Source: Eretmocerus hayati
Lineage: Eukaryota; Arthropoda; Insecta; Hymenoptera; Aphelinidae
DNA: 64,000 bases
Assembly: GCA_029851415.1 (NCBI GenBank)
Contig: CM056741.1
Coordinates: forward strand, 85,140,282 to 85,204,281
Direction: 5' to 3'
Part shown: positions 11,746 to 22,496 of the stretch, piece by piece
How positions within the stretch are numbered: the stretch's first letter is position 1
Layout: each line of letters opens with the position of its first letter
Notes under the pieces: model-generated
Seen by the model: only the letters and a program-made list of their open reading frames with translations
Databases searched by the model: none
What the model was told of the DNA's origin: nothing
Translations under genes and position numbers: made by a program

Positions 11746-12777
11746 ATCATTTTTCCCAATATCTTGATCTTGAATCATTCACCATCAGAATCCTTCATTG
11801 CATCCCCGTACATAAACTGAGCTCAGAGGTGCAGAGATTGAAATAAAGGAATTTATCTCAGTCTGTGACATCTCCAGCATATACCCAGGATTACCAGTAC
11901 ACACTTGTGTTCTGGTTTTGAGGAGGTGGCTCGTAGAGGCCAAGTAAAAGAGTTTGGAGTTTGGAATCAAATTCCAAATTCCCCGCGAGGGATGATCTAG
12001 TTCAAAAATGTACAACATTTCCTACTTATAAAAATGGAAGTGTTAGAATTATTTGATCAAGATTATTTACAGTCACAGATCTTGACACCAACATGATGTG
12101 TCAACTTGATTCCTGACGGCGAGCGTGGAAGTTACTCAGGAAACGACCCTCACAGGTTCAAAGTGAGCCTACTGGGAACTCTCAGCTCAAAACGGATGGA
12201 ATCAGAGGGATGTCCTGGTAATCCAGATTGAGGATATGATGGCGTGATGATCGTTTGTATAATGATAGTGATGATGAGTGACGCAATAGAAGCGATAGAG
12301 AGTTCCAGAATTGAGCACCTTGGTACTTGAGTGGGTGTACAGTCGACTTGAGCTTGACTCTCGGGATGACGAGTACCCTCCCGCCCTGGTTTCCCTGCGA
12401 TAATTTTTGGTGAACATCACAGCCAGATGGTCGGGCTCTTTCATCTCCATGATTTAATACATGATGCTGGCTGCGGAGTATAGTTTACGAGAGTCCAAGC
12501 GTAGCCAACGCAGTTGATTCCCGTGCAGGGTAATGTGCTCACCTTTTTTCACGTCAAGGAGGTACCTCACACATGAATTGATCAGTTGTTGTACATTCAA
12601 AAAATTGATTCTTCACCTCAACTGCCTACGGCTTTACGGCAACTCCCTTGCGCCTTTACCGTAACTCACTCGCGCGTGCGGGGGGTGAAGCCCCACGGCT
12701 TTACCGTTACTCCATGGGCCTTCACGATCAAGCTTAGCTCAAATCGAAGTTTGGTGCTATTATAAAATGGGGGGTTA
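11746..12777. other. No gene recognised
   Basis: No supported coding sequence. Near 12632-12712 a short phrase of the form GGCTTTACxGxxACTCC occurs three times at about 35-40 bp intervals, interleaved with CG-rich words; its meaning is unknown. Confidence 0.45.
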
Positions 12778-14400
12778 TCAGATAGGGATCAAAAATGAGA
12801 ATAAAAGTGGAATCTCATTGATTCTGTCATCAACATCTTTATTATCTAAGGAGAATCTCGCAACGATATGAAAATTTTCGGCAGTTTTATGAATTTTGAG
12901 CGATTTTTTGTACTCACTCACATTTAGAAAATAGAACTCATTCTTGACAGCCTTGTTCGGCAACAATAACTCATACGCTTTAATATCATAATAAACGTCT
13001 ACAATAATGCTTTTTTGATATAGCGATACAGGTTTTTTATGAACAGTTATGTAGACATTGCGGATACACCCAATTACTGGCTCTGCGCAATCATCACTAC
13101 TTACTAAGAAGGTAAGATAAGGCTTGTACAGAACACCATTGACTTTACAAAAAGATACTTCTGCCTCGAGTTTGAAACGTTTTTTCAATACATCGTTGAT
13201 AGAACTTGAAGGACCATATGCAATAGTATTGTGGAGACCTCGATTTCCGAGGAATCCTTGAGCGATTCGAAACTGCATTTCGTTTGCAAGGGTGATGAGG
13301 ATATTTGTCCTAGATTTCACAACGCGAGCGTGCGCTTTCGGGAATTCATGAAGGGCTTCGTATTTTTCACAAGATGTACTGGATGGTGGATCTAGTGCTC
13401 TGATCAATCTTATCAGATGTGTTGCTGAATGCATTTTTGGTTTCAGTGCTTCATTGAATAATTGAATGAACATGACGTTGTGCCAAGTGACAAGCAAAGC
13501 ACCGTATTCAAGATGGTCTTCTGGAATGGAAATGCTTGTTACAAACTGGACAATGTCATGCAATATAAAAAAAAATTCCCATACTTCGTCGTCTGAAGGA
13601 ACAAGATCCCCGATCAAGATGCCGAAGTATGAGATTGAAGAAGACATTTGTGCATTTGTGATCATGAGGTATTCATTTTTAAGATGGCAAGGATTTATCG
13701 AATTGAGTTTGTTGCCCTCATCTACCTCTGAGAAATCGAAGTTTTCCAATCTAGTGTTCAATTCCTCGAGGTTGAAGTATCCCTCTTTTATGAAATGGTT
13801 GATGATTTGAGGCATATTGTAACGACAGATGCCCAAATGATAGTCATGCATCACATCAGAACACCAGTTGAGAAGATTATTGAAGAAAGGGAGGCAATTA
13901 AACTTACATCGACATTTACGCCATGGCCGCTTTCGAGGACGTCTTTTTCGTAATTTGCTGTTGTGCGAGTTAGATCTGGTCTTTCTACACAAAGTTTGTG
14001 TCAAGTACTTTGAAAACAAACAGAATCTGCAACACTACTCTCCGGAAAAATTTTCATTGAAGCCTAGCAGGCAATTGATGCCCAAATTATCGCCAATAAG
14101 AGCCAAGACTACAAAATATACAATAAACTCTTTACGATCGACAACGATTGATGAACCCTTCTCTCCAAGAACTTTCAGCTCTGCAATTATCCTTCTTGAA
14201 CACTTTCCATACCCAAACTTTTTTTGATCCGAGGTGAGAGTGAACTAAGCGAAGGAAACATTTTCTAATTGCGAAGCAAATTTTGGGGGTATTCCAGGTA
14301 TGGTGAAATACACTCCGCCTATCTTGAAGTTGCCTGCTGCTTGCGACAAGGGATTGCTAATATGAAAGTCGTCAAAGTAGAGAATCAGGGGGAATACTAC
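12778..14400 (-). pseudogene. CMC-clan (CACTA-like) DDE transposase, catalytic part
   Basis: Read on the minus strand from about 14390. A YFDDF...NPLSQAAG segment (first catalytic Asp region, about 14380-14330) is followed by a frame change near 14240, then an open frame through GDNLG to a TAG at 14037-14035. Directly after the stop the same frame gives CCRFC (a CxxC zinc pair), and then 413 codons to 12778 with SDVMHDYHLG (second Asp region), an HxxxH pair in MHSATHL and KYEALHEF (candidate Glu). CxxC plus HxxxH inserted in a DDE fold is the hallmark of the CMC/Transib group; the DxMHD phrase is typical of CACTA/EnSpm relatives. The stop and frame change make it non-functional as written. 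Family assignment is from motif memory. Confidence 0.65.
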
Positions 14401-14790
14401 TTTGCCAACAGAAGATGCATGAATATTCTGCCACCTACTGCCTGAGAAAACACTCGAGAGTGAATTTCATTACCTGCTTTGAGTTTCTTCTTTGATAAGA
14501 GCATAATTCTCTTTGAAAACATTCGGAAGTTGCAAAAATAGAGTGAGAATTTTCATCAACTAGACGCAATATACCATCGATTTTTTCCTCGTGAAATTAG
14601 TCGAGTCTCCGACTTTCTTGTAACAAGGCACTTCTCCAATGACAAATGGCTCTGGTTCTACAAAACAGCTAACGTCTTTGAGACGCTCAACTCGCTCAAA
14701 ATCAGAACCGCATTCACTCATAAAATCATTTTCAAACATTTTGTTAATTTTCCCATGATAAGAATCTGGGACGATATTCTTTACCTCATG
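14401..14790 (-). pseudogene. Degenerate middle part of the same transposon gene
   Basis: Coding-like fragments on the minus strand link the zinc-finger part to the catalytic part, for example an ERVERLKDVSCF-like run at about 14705-14670. Frames are interrupted by stops (one near 14568) and shifts. It is listed because position and strand fit one original gene. Confidence 0.4.
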
Positions 14791-15255
14791 CTATAGGTCA
14801 TTAGACACGTCATTCACGATTCGCACCGAGTTAGTCATCACTTCATTAATCATATTTTTGGTCATATTAGGATTAGCGTACAATTTTCCCATATAATTGA
14901 ATAATTTCCTTTCTGAATTTTTAGGTCCAATACCAGTTTGACTTGTGGGAAATTTGTTTACAATTACATTCTCACGCTTACTCGCTCTTCGACTAGTTTC
15001 GGTTTCAATTGACTTCACATCACGATTGTTACCTGAATTACAACTCTTGATCCTCTTATCACATTTATGGTCATTATTCATACACTTAGGAATATGAAAA
15101 CGCAGACTACGAATGTCCGGGGATGATTGAGAGCAATCACTATGACCACATTGATAATCTGTTGAACGAGGGTGAAATATGTGAAAGTGTCGGATTAAAA
15201 CTTGTAGATTGTAGAATTCCAAGCTACAGATTCTGCACAACGTTTGGAACTGCAA
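14791..15255 (-). pseudogene. N-terminal C2H2-type zinc-finger segment of transposon protein
   Basis: 154 codons. It opens with CRICSLEFYNLQVLIRHFHIFH (C2H2 spacing CX2C...HX4H, about 15240-15175) followed by YQCGHSDCSQSS...LRFHIPKC, a second finger with an altered last ligand. The tail is Lys/Arg/Asn-rich. Proteins with two such fingers ahead of a CMC-type catalytic domain occur repeatedly in insect genomes, so this is probably the start of the pseudogene at 12778-14400. It could be a separate exon; no clear splice site was settled. Confidence 0.5.
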
Positions 15256-15317
15256 TTATTTACTCAAGGGCTTATAGAAAATATATTTAATTAGATTTTA
15301 TGAGCGCGAATACTTGC

Positions 15318-15590
15318 TCATTTCGTGACTGGCTTTTGGCACGGAAACTTGAGTTTATTGAGAACATTGAATAATACCTGGGTTATCGATTTTTCTCCTC
15401 CCCTGTTGATTTGATATACACCCCACTGAAAGAAGCAGTAGAAATTCTCACTCTCAGGCGGGTATTTGATATTCAGAGATAAAAATAGTTTATCAACATG
15501 TCGAGAGCTGTAAGCAATGATGTAGCTTTGAACATAATATATCATCCACGCGCACGTAGAAAGTCTTGAGCTGCGTCGAAGTGTCTCCAA
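15318..15590 (-). CDS. Possible 3' exon of the unidentified spliced gene
   Basis: 90 open codons on the minus strand with aromatic-rich, coding-like composition (FYCFFQWGVYQIN). It lies downstream of the exons at 16083-18671 on the same strand. The acceptor was not settled; an AG at about 15595 is one option but its phase does not fit. It may belong to that gene, to the transposon next door, or to neither. Confidence 0.3.
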   Translation of the reverse strand: METLRRSSRLSTCAWMIYYVQSYIIAYSSRHVDKLFLSLNIKYPPESENFYCFFQWGVYQINRGGEKSITQVLFNVLNKLKFPCQKPVTK

Positions 15591-15798
15591 CCGCTATGAT
15601 GAAGGGCAGGGGCAGCTGCTTTATAGTGGCGAGTTTTACTGCTCTCTCGGTGATCTTTCTGTCAATTTCTCGTTCAGTCTCAATTGAGAGATTTAATTCG
15701 TGAATATCTGAGTTGCAAGGAGTTTATAAGAACTTGTGCAATATTGACCGACACCTGTACAACCATTCCGCAACTACACTCGGCAGGATGGTGAACCG

Positions 15799-15887
15799 CA
15801 GTGCATCGAGATCTACTGTCTCACTCGCACTCTTAGGTCATGATATCCTAACCTATGAGTGCGAGCGAGACAGCAGATCTCGATGCA
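15799..15887. repeat. Near-perfect short palindrome
   Basis: Arms at about 15804-15842 and 15849-15887: GCATCGAGATCTACTGTCTC on one side and its near reverse complement on the other, with a few mismatches and a spacer under 10 bp. It lies between the last well-placed exon and the possible 3' exon of the minus-strand gene. It is probably a tiny MITE; no target duplication is clear. Confidence 0.75.
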
Positions 15888-16082
15888 ATGCACTTCACTT
15901 TCCTGGCGAGTGGACATGTTGTTCCAGGCCAAACGGCGAGGAAGATTTTCTTTTTGAAAACGCGCAATATTTTCGAAACAGTAATAGCCACAAGTCAATA
16001 TGAGATGATGAGGAATTGCAAGTTATCAAGGGTCACGGAGAATTTTCAATTTTGGGACTGAGTAAGACTCCAAGGACTTTAC

Positions 16083-18671
16083 CTTAGCATGAGTAACAAT
16101 TCCTTTCCTTGCTTCGGAACTCGTGGGTTTCCAGAAATTCTCTTTTTGGCATTGGGTTCAGTCAAGTCAACCTTCACATTCTTCGGAGATAAGATAGGAC
16201 ACATGACTTCAATCTGCATGTAAGTCTTATAGTCTGAAATATAAAATATTTGTATGAATTTCATGAGCAACTTATACTCGTTAAGCTGGTGAATGCCTAC
16301 CTTCTGCAAGTGAATGTTTGTTTTTCAACAAATTGATGTAAAGCTTTTTTTCGGCCGAAGTGGATGAGTTGACTTTGAACATGGGCAGAATTTTATCAAA
16401 AGCCTCATGGAATAACTGTCTCAGATTCTCAATAATCAGTGGATACATATTGTAGAAGTCGCTCTTCAACTGTAGATTACAATGGACAAATTATTCAAAT
16501 TTTGAGAATAAACTCGACTTGACGACAAAAAATTGAGAAGCTTACCAAATCAAAGGAGTCCTCTTCTGTTAGTATAGGCCAGCTTTCGCGTATATTGGTT
16601 CTATCACAAAATTCACCATTCTTCTTATCCTCGACTCGCAATACACGTGATTCATCCCGAAGTTTCCTTCTCTCGTCAGGATCTGTCTCTGTCATCAACT
16701 TGTTCTTTTCCTCAATGGCAAGCTCTAATTGCTGGATATCCACACAACCTTGGAAAGGTATGATAACAGTTTGAATGGAGAAGAGTCAACGATTTTCTTA
16801 TTATAAATTTCAGATGCTTATGATGAAGACTCTTATTTATATATAGTGAGCGGCAGTTTTATGCTCAACTTATTCAGACCGGTTGTGGCCTGGTAACACG
16901 ACATTAGAAATCATTCCAACTATAAAGATTCACTGAGTCAAAGAATATTGGTTAGAATGCGAAAATTTCCTCGCTTCTTTGGTGAGTATCAAACTACACT
17001 GGTACCTGGTACACAATAATTACGAGAATAATAGTTGAAACTGAGCTTTTGGTACAGCGGGTACCATACCCTCTTGAGCTTCTACAGATTTCAAATAGTT
17101 TGCATAACGAGTTATGAGTGTGAGGTAGTTTTTATACTTGTCACGCAATTTCCCTCGTGATTTCACTGAGGTGTCATCTTTCGAGTCCTTTTTGAGCACC
17201 GGAGGCAGTAAATACAGAGCGACAGTTACACACTCCATGAAATTGTGTAATTTCACAGCAAGAAGTTCCAAATCATCATTGTCCAAATTTCTGAAATAAT
17301 TGAGTTCAGATGGATATTGCAGAATTGGAGAAACTATAAAGACTATGAAATACCATATTATGATAATGAACTATAAAATATAAGATCAAATTCGATACTC
17401 ACGGTCCATTAAAATCCTGTGTAATTCTATGCTAAGGATTTGAACAAGTTAGCATTGATGCTGATTTTCCAGATGACCAAAAACTTGGTACTGGATAATA
17501 ATACACCTCCCAAGAGAATGCTCTTCCAAAACTTTTTTGACATCAAAATCTTTGGCTCGACAGTATCTTGCTTTCTTAAAAGGTGACTCTGCTTCAATGA
17601 TAAGTACATCAGTATCTGATCCATCACACTCAGTTTGTTCTACACCAGCTGATTCACTTCCAATAAGCACTCCTTGCTCATCAGATTGGCTCTCACCAAA
17701 GCCATTACTTGCATCGCTGGATGGATTTGCTGGGATAACCTTCTCAACAGTATCGGTTGAGACCGAAGGACCCCTCAATACTGATCTATCCTGACTTTCA
17801 CCTTCTTCTTATTGCTGCTGCAACTATAATACAAATATAAACGAGTATGGTTCATAAAGAATAACATTGGACATAATCTTTTGACATGCAAATATTTCAA
17901 TGAACTCGACAAAAGAGAAATGGACAGCTACGCTGAGCAACCAATCAGGAGTTAGCTATTAGTGTGACTATAATACAGATGTGGAGGCATTTGAAGCTTC
18001 TACATCTGTATGTAGAAGCATCAAATTCATAATGAATAACATTGTACAGAATCTCATGACAATCCGATATTTTAATCAACTCGACGAAAGAGAAATGGAA
18101 AGCTACACTAAGCAAATGATTGGAAATAAGCTATGCGAGCAACTGTAAATACAATTTTAGCAACATTTGATGCTCCATAACTGATGACATTGTACAAGAT
18201 CCCATGCCATGCAAATATTTTTATCAACTCAAAAAAGAAGAATGGATATCTACGCTGAGCAATCTGAAGAGAGATAATAAGCCAGCCGAATACATACTTC
18301 TCTAAATTACCTTGTTATTTTGAATCTGTGACCAATCTTGGGAACCACTTGCTCAAAACAAAAAGGAGTAGCAATCAAATCACCTAGATCTTCTATCTCG
18401 TTTATCTCATTTCCTTCGAGATCCAGGATTCAGAAAGACAGAAAAAAGAAGAGATACGATAACATAAAAACTTCAGCGCATAATCTCAGAGAGAAACTAA
18501 AAACACGGCAAAGAAGATACTTATATTCACTGGCCTATAAATCATGACATAACCTCTTGAGGTTACGGTCACCCTTCGAGAAACAGACACAGCCGGAGGA
18601 GCACAAAGGGACTCACCCAAAGAAGCAGGAGCAAGATCGGCGAAACCCCACGCTTCCAGCAACTTGTCCAT
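16083..18671 (-). CDS. Unidentified spliced gene, at least six exons
   Basis: Exons placed from splice signals on the minus strand: 18671-18554 (ATG 18671, MDKLLEAWGF...), 17807-17507, 17290-17024, 16748-16546, 16469-16301 and 16233-16083. Introns begin GT (GTAAGC, GTAGGC and GTAAAG at the last three donors) and end AG with pyrimidine tracts. Codon phase matches across exons 1-2, 2-3, 4-5 and 5-6. The 3-4 junction does not keep frame as placed, so a small exon is missed or a base is lost there. The protein is acidic and Ser-rich early (about residues 45-110), then helical and Lys/Glu-rich. The leading MDKLLEAWGF and a later VLEEHSLGR stretch recall the SAM-like N-terminus of repeated hypothetical genes in wasp genomes; this is a weak impression. 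Function unknown. Confidence 0.6.
17866..18295. repeat. Three diverged tandem copies of a ~130-150 bp unit
   Basis: The phrase ATGCAAATATTT...AACTCGACAAAAGAGAAATGGA...CTACGCTGAGCAA recurs at about 17884-17945, 18058-18118 and 18211-18265. Spacing is about 150-175 bp. The array lies inside the first intron of the minus-strand gene. Confidence 0.7.
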
Positions 18672-19358
18672 TGCATCAGCTTCACAAAATCTATTCACGA
18701 GTCAATTGAATCTAAAAACGTGCAGCTCTCTCACTAGCTCGAATTTCTTGCATTCCTCGCGACTTTGCTCACGTTGGAGAGCACGCATGCTTCGAGGTTA
18801 ATGCGCGTCTGCCTTTTCCTGATTTCTGAATCACTTTTCTGAGTGTAGGCTCACCCGTTCTCTGAATGCTGCGTCTGGAAAGGATTGGGTAGTTATCCAG
18901 ATGGGGTCGGACTAATATCTCGACTAGTCTATGTCAAAGAGTCCTGGTGGCACGTGTATTGATGATCCGCAGACCATGCGTGGGCCCTACTGATTTTTTT
19001 CGTGACCTCATCAATCATGGCGGATTCCATTCTGCTGTCCAGTGTAACACCAAGACTGACGACCGAGTAACTAAACGTAACAAGCGGCCAGATCAATCCT
19101 CTTCAACTCGGTGATATCGTCTTCTGAGCTGGAAAAGATGGCTATGGTCTCACCGGTATTGTGTCGCAAACCAGACTGATCTGCTCATTCGAAAACCAGT
19201 TGTTCCACTTTCTCCAGTCGAGGTATGCCCTCCAATATGCTGCTCTTCTTGATAAAAACGTAGATTTGGAAGCCGTCGGCCTGAAAAATGTGCTCGACAC
19301 CTTGTCCGTGTAGCACGTGACTTTTTCAAAGTAACATTTTGCAATCATGTGCATGAAT
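18672..19358. other. No gene recognised
   Basis: Upstream flank of the minus-strand gene. Short overlapping frames only. A promoter for that gene would be expected here, but I see no clear TATA box or initiator. Confidence 0.45.
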
Positions 19359-19605
19359 TTAGTGCGTGAAGATCATTTTTCCGGACCGTAAGGAAAGACT
19401 TTGCGCACATCGAATTGCGAAAAATATAGTACGAAACGACTTCGATACTCTACGCACTGTCGGAAACTTTACACATCGAGTAACACTTTACGCACTGTTG
19501 AGATTCTTCACGCACTCGCTGACGCTCGTGCGTGAAGATATCTCACCAGTGCGTAAAGTTGTTACCCTCGTGTGTGAAAATTCCCGGCAATGCGTCAAGA
19601 ATCAA
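19359..19605. repeat. Array of ~10 GTGCGTAAAG-like words, ~20-bp spacing
   Basis: Words of the form CTTTACGCACT or its reverse complement occur at about 19359 (GTGCGTGAAG), 19398, 19447, 19467, 19485, 19504, 19526, 19549, 19570 and 19590. From 19447 on they are spaced about 20 bp. Orientation switches in the middle (about 19520), so the array is itself roughly symmetric. It resembles a set of binding sites or a degenerate minisatellite. An open frame (19366-19728) across it is probably chance. Confidence 0.65.
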
Positions 19606-19734
19606 AATCATTTCGTGGTATACTATTATATAACTCGAAGACATGATTTTCTAGTATGGAAACGTGCGTGTGCGACTCCAAGTGTATACTCTGCTGCAGC
19701 GTTCATCGATAGAATAACGCTTGTCTAGGGGAAC

Positions 19735-20035
19735 TGGGTCATCCTCTCTCTCCAGCAAACACGGCACGCGCCATCAACGCATAAAAGCACGCGGGGTAGC
19801 TCCTGCGGGTAGACCCCCACGGGCCATCTCCTCTCTCTCCAGTGGAATTGGCGAATGCACGATCGACTTATAAGAGCCAGGCTTAGCGAGCACGCGGGGT
19901 AGTCTCTGCGGGTAGACCACCGCGGGTCATCTCCTATCTCCTCGACGGGCGCTATCGATTCATGAGAGCCGGACTCAGCAAGCACCCGAGGTAGCCCTTG
20001 CGGGTCAGTCTCGCGGGCCATTCCCTCTCTCCTGC
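19735..20035. repeat. Three tandem units of ~97 bp, GC-rich
   Basis: A phrase ending GCACGCGGGGTAGCTCCTGC GGGTAGACC begins near 19790, 19890 and 19983 (the last diverged). Each unit also carries a TCATCTCCT or CCATCTCCTCTCTC phrase. The mirror-strand frame of 139 codons (19725-20144) owes its length to the repeat and is not supported as a gene. Confidence 0.7.
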
Positions 20036-20199
20036 ATCTGTCGGCTGCCACGTGGCTCTCGATGTGTCTTGGGATACTCATTAGGCTTACCAATATATGT
20101 TTATATATGAGTAGCTGTACAGCATAGATAAGGCTTTCAGGCATTGTGATATCGGTGAAATATGAGACGTATCATATCGTGCAACATATCGATCAGGGT

Positions 20200-20495
20200 A
20201 GAGCATAGAGATATTACAGATAGAGGAGGTGAGCACAGCCTACATGTTTCTTCGCGAAAGAGAGAGAGAAAAGATCAGGAGTCTTCTCTCGTTCTCTCTC
20301 GCACCTGCGCGGCGCATCGCGCAGGACATTATCCCCTCTCCTCCACTGAAAATGGGTGGGCGCTCGGACGGTAGCACGAAATTGACGATAAAGTCGCCCG
20401 CCCGGGCGGCCGCCGCGAAAATTTTTTTTTATCCAAAAATTCAATTTTCATATTTTTGTTTTCCCAAAAACCCGAAATAATTTTTGAGAAAAATT
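20200..20495 (+). repeat. Dispersed repeat, copy 1
   Basis: From ATATTACAGATAGAGGAGG through CGCGAAAGAGAGAGAG, CACCTGCGCGGCGCAT, CGGACGGTAGCACGAAA, GCCGCCGCGAAAATTTTTTT to TTTTTGTTTTCCC. The same series occurs inverted at 28117-28442. The mix of CpG-rich and A/T-run parts suggests a short interspersed or MITE-like element; the ends are not defined. Confidence 0.75.
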
Positions 20496-21613
20496 TTATA
20501 TACATCCCACTTACTTCCTTCTTCTTCCAATTGATGGAGATTTTTTCGAGAAAACTAGAGGATATCAAGGATCATTGCGAGTGGTGTGAACAAAAATACT
20601 AAGAAGAACATTCCAATGTCGAATCTCCACTTCGTGCGAGTCTGTAACGCCAATTCTCCAAATCGAAGTTTCATGAGTCAGTTTTCCATCAATATGTTCT
20701 CTATATTCGAAGCAAAAATAATGATCTGACGTACTGTCTCTAGTATCTCTATCACCATCCCCCATCCGGAGCGTACATGGTTATTAAACCTACACTTGTT
20801 TATTCAAATTAGATGTATTTCCTGATCCGAAGATAGCTAAAATATAATGATGAGACGCTCATCAACGGTGAGTAATATAATGAGATGATTTTCGCGACTA
20901 CTCGATTCATCAACGCGGGAGAATTGGGGGTTAGAATGAACGAGAAACACGAGATCAATGAATATGAACAATTCATGACGAAAAAGAATACAAACAACAA
21001 ATCATCAAACGAACATACTCGATATCACAACAAACACACTCATGAATATGGTATTGAGAAATCTATATATTCTTTGAGCACATAACTCAAGAAACCATAT
21101 GCACATATCCGCACTATCATGATAGTTAGAATATTCAACAATAAACTAAAAATCAATATACACAACGAATCAGTAAAATTTTATTCAGAATGATGTATGA
21201 TAAAAAGTGACATTAAGATCATCACCCACTCACATGAACACATATACATCCTCAAATATACATATATACTCGAAGAATCAAAATACCCACTCATCGACGC
21301 ATTCGTAAAAACATCTTATTACCCATCAAATCATGGATCGAATTGTTATTTGATATATACTAAATGGTTATTTGATAACACTATACATGAATCCCGAATC
21401 TCACCATCCATACATATACATATGACAATGAACAGTGAAAGAAAACACACGAAACATATAATTACATCAAAAAACCGAAAAACATCGCACAAACACATAA
21501 AAATCACCACATAACACATACACCCAAAATCGCAACGATTATACTCATCGACATAATACATGAAACCGTCATTCAATAATACAAACGGACACATACTCAC
21601 CATCACAATACAT
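20496..21613. other. No gene; A/T- and CAT-rich low-complexity DNA
   Basis: From about 20860 the sequence is dominated by CATAC, ACACA and ATCATC words with little structure. Frames such as 21197-21514 are low-complexity artefacts. This block ends at the transposon starting at 21618. Confidence 0.55.
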
Positions 21614-21617
21614 ATAT

Positions 21618-21878
21618 CACGGTGTGCCTGAATTGATTTTAAATGAAATTTTCAGCTTCGGTCCTGGAAGTTTTGGGTTTCGTTTCTGCGTAATTTAGAC
21701 ATCAAATTCCTTGAAAAAGGAAAATCTTTCGCCGGGCCGATTCTGAGGAATGTCAATTGGAACATTTTTGGAACTTTTTTGGAACTTTTGCTTTTTAAAT
21801 CTCTGAAAAATCAGTCTTGGCTGTGGATTCAGTGATCCAAACATGAATCGTCATACCTAGAGCATATTTTCTCATGAA
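21618..21878 (+). repeat. Left terminal inverted repeat
   Basis: Starts with the heptamer-like CACGGTG. Contains a doubled TTTTTGGAACTTTTTTGGAAC phrase. It matches the reverse complement of about 25355-25616 with few differences. Confidence 0.9.
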
Positions 21879-22496
21879 AGCAAGTCTCTAGCCCCACTTG
21901 GACCCTCAAAAGAGTAGCCAAAAATGCTATTGCAGTCCTCGACGAGGCCCTCGATCATAAATCTCACGTGAAATCATTTAAATTCTCTCAAAATTTGCAA
22001 TCAAAATACTGATGATATGTGTCTAATTCTGTATTTGTGCTACCTCGTCAAATACCATTTCTTGGCGTGAGGATGAGTGAGATTAGTATACAGTTGTGCG
22101 GGTGAATATTATGATCGAGAATATCAGTTTCTAGAGGAGGGATTTCGTCATGATTAGTGTTCAATGTAATGTATAGTCGCTTTGCACAGATGATGTCGGT
22201 AAGTCGACACACTGTTGTGCGATCATTCACTATACTATATACATTTGGTATTATTGGCAAACCGTTCGCATACTCGAATACTTGCAAGTACCGGCCGTAC
22301 AAATTCAAAACAAACATCACTTCAAGTCAAGCCTATCTTGCCTCTGTCAAACTAGTATAGTGCTTCGAAAGTTTGCAAGCAGTTGATGTCCGCATTTGAG
22401 CTCTATTTGTTCATAATCGCGAATCATATTTGTTATAATCATCCAGCTCATTCGATGTCACGGTTCACCGACTCTATCATCGTTTTTTGAAGAATA

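Noticed and set aside
19725..20144. 139-codon minus frame
   Set aside because: Spans a 97-bp tandem repeat whose length is not a multiple of three; peptide shows no family and repeats out of frame.
21197..21606. Frames rich in Ile/His/Thr and Cys/Phe/Val
   Set aside because: Low-complexity CATAC-type DNA gives such frames on both strands.
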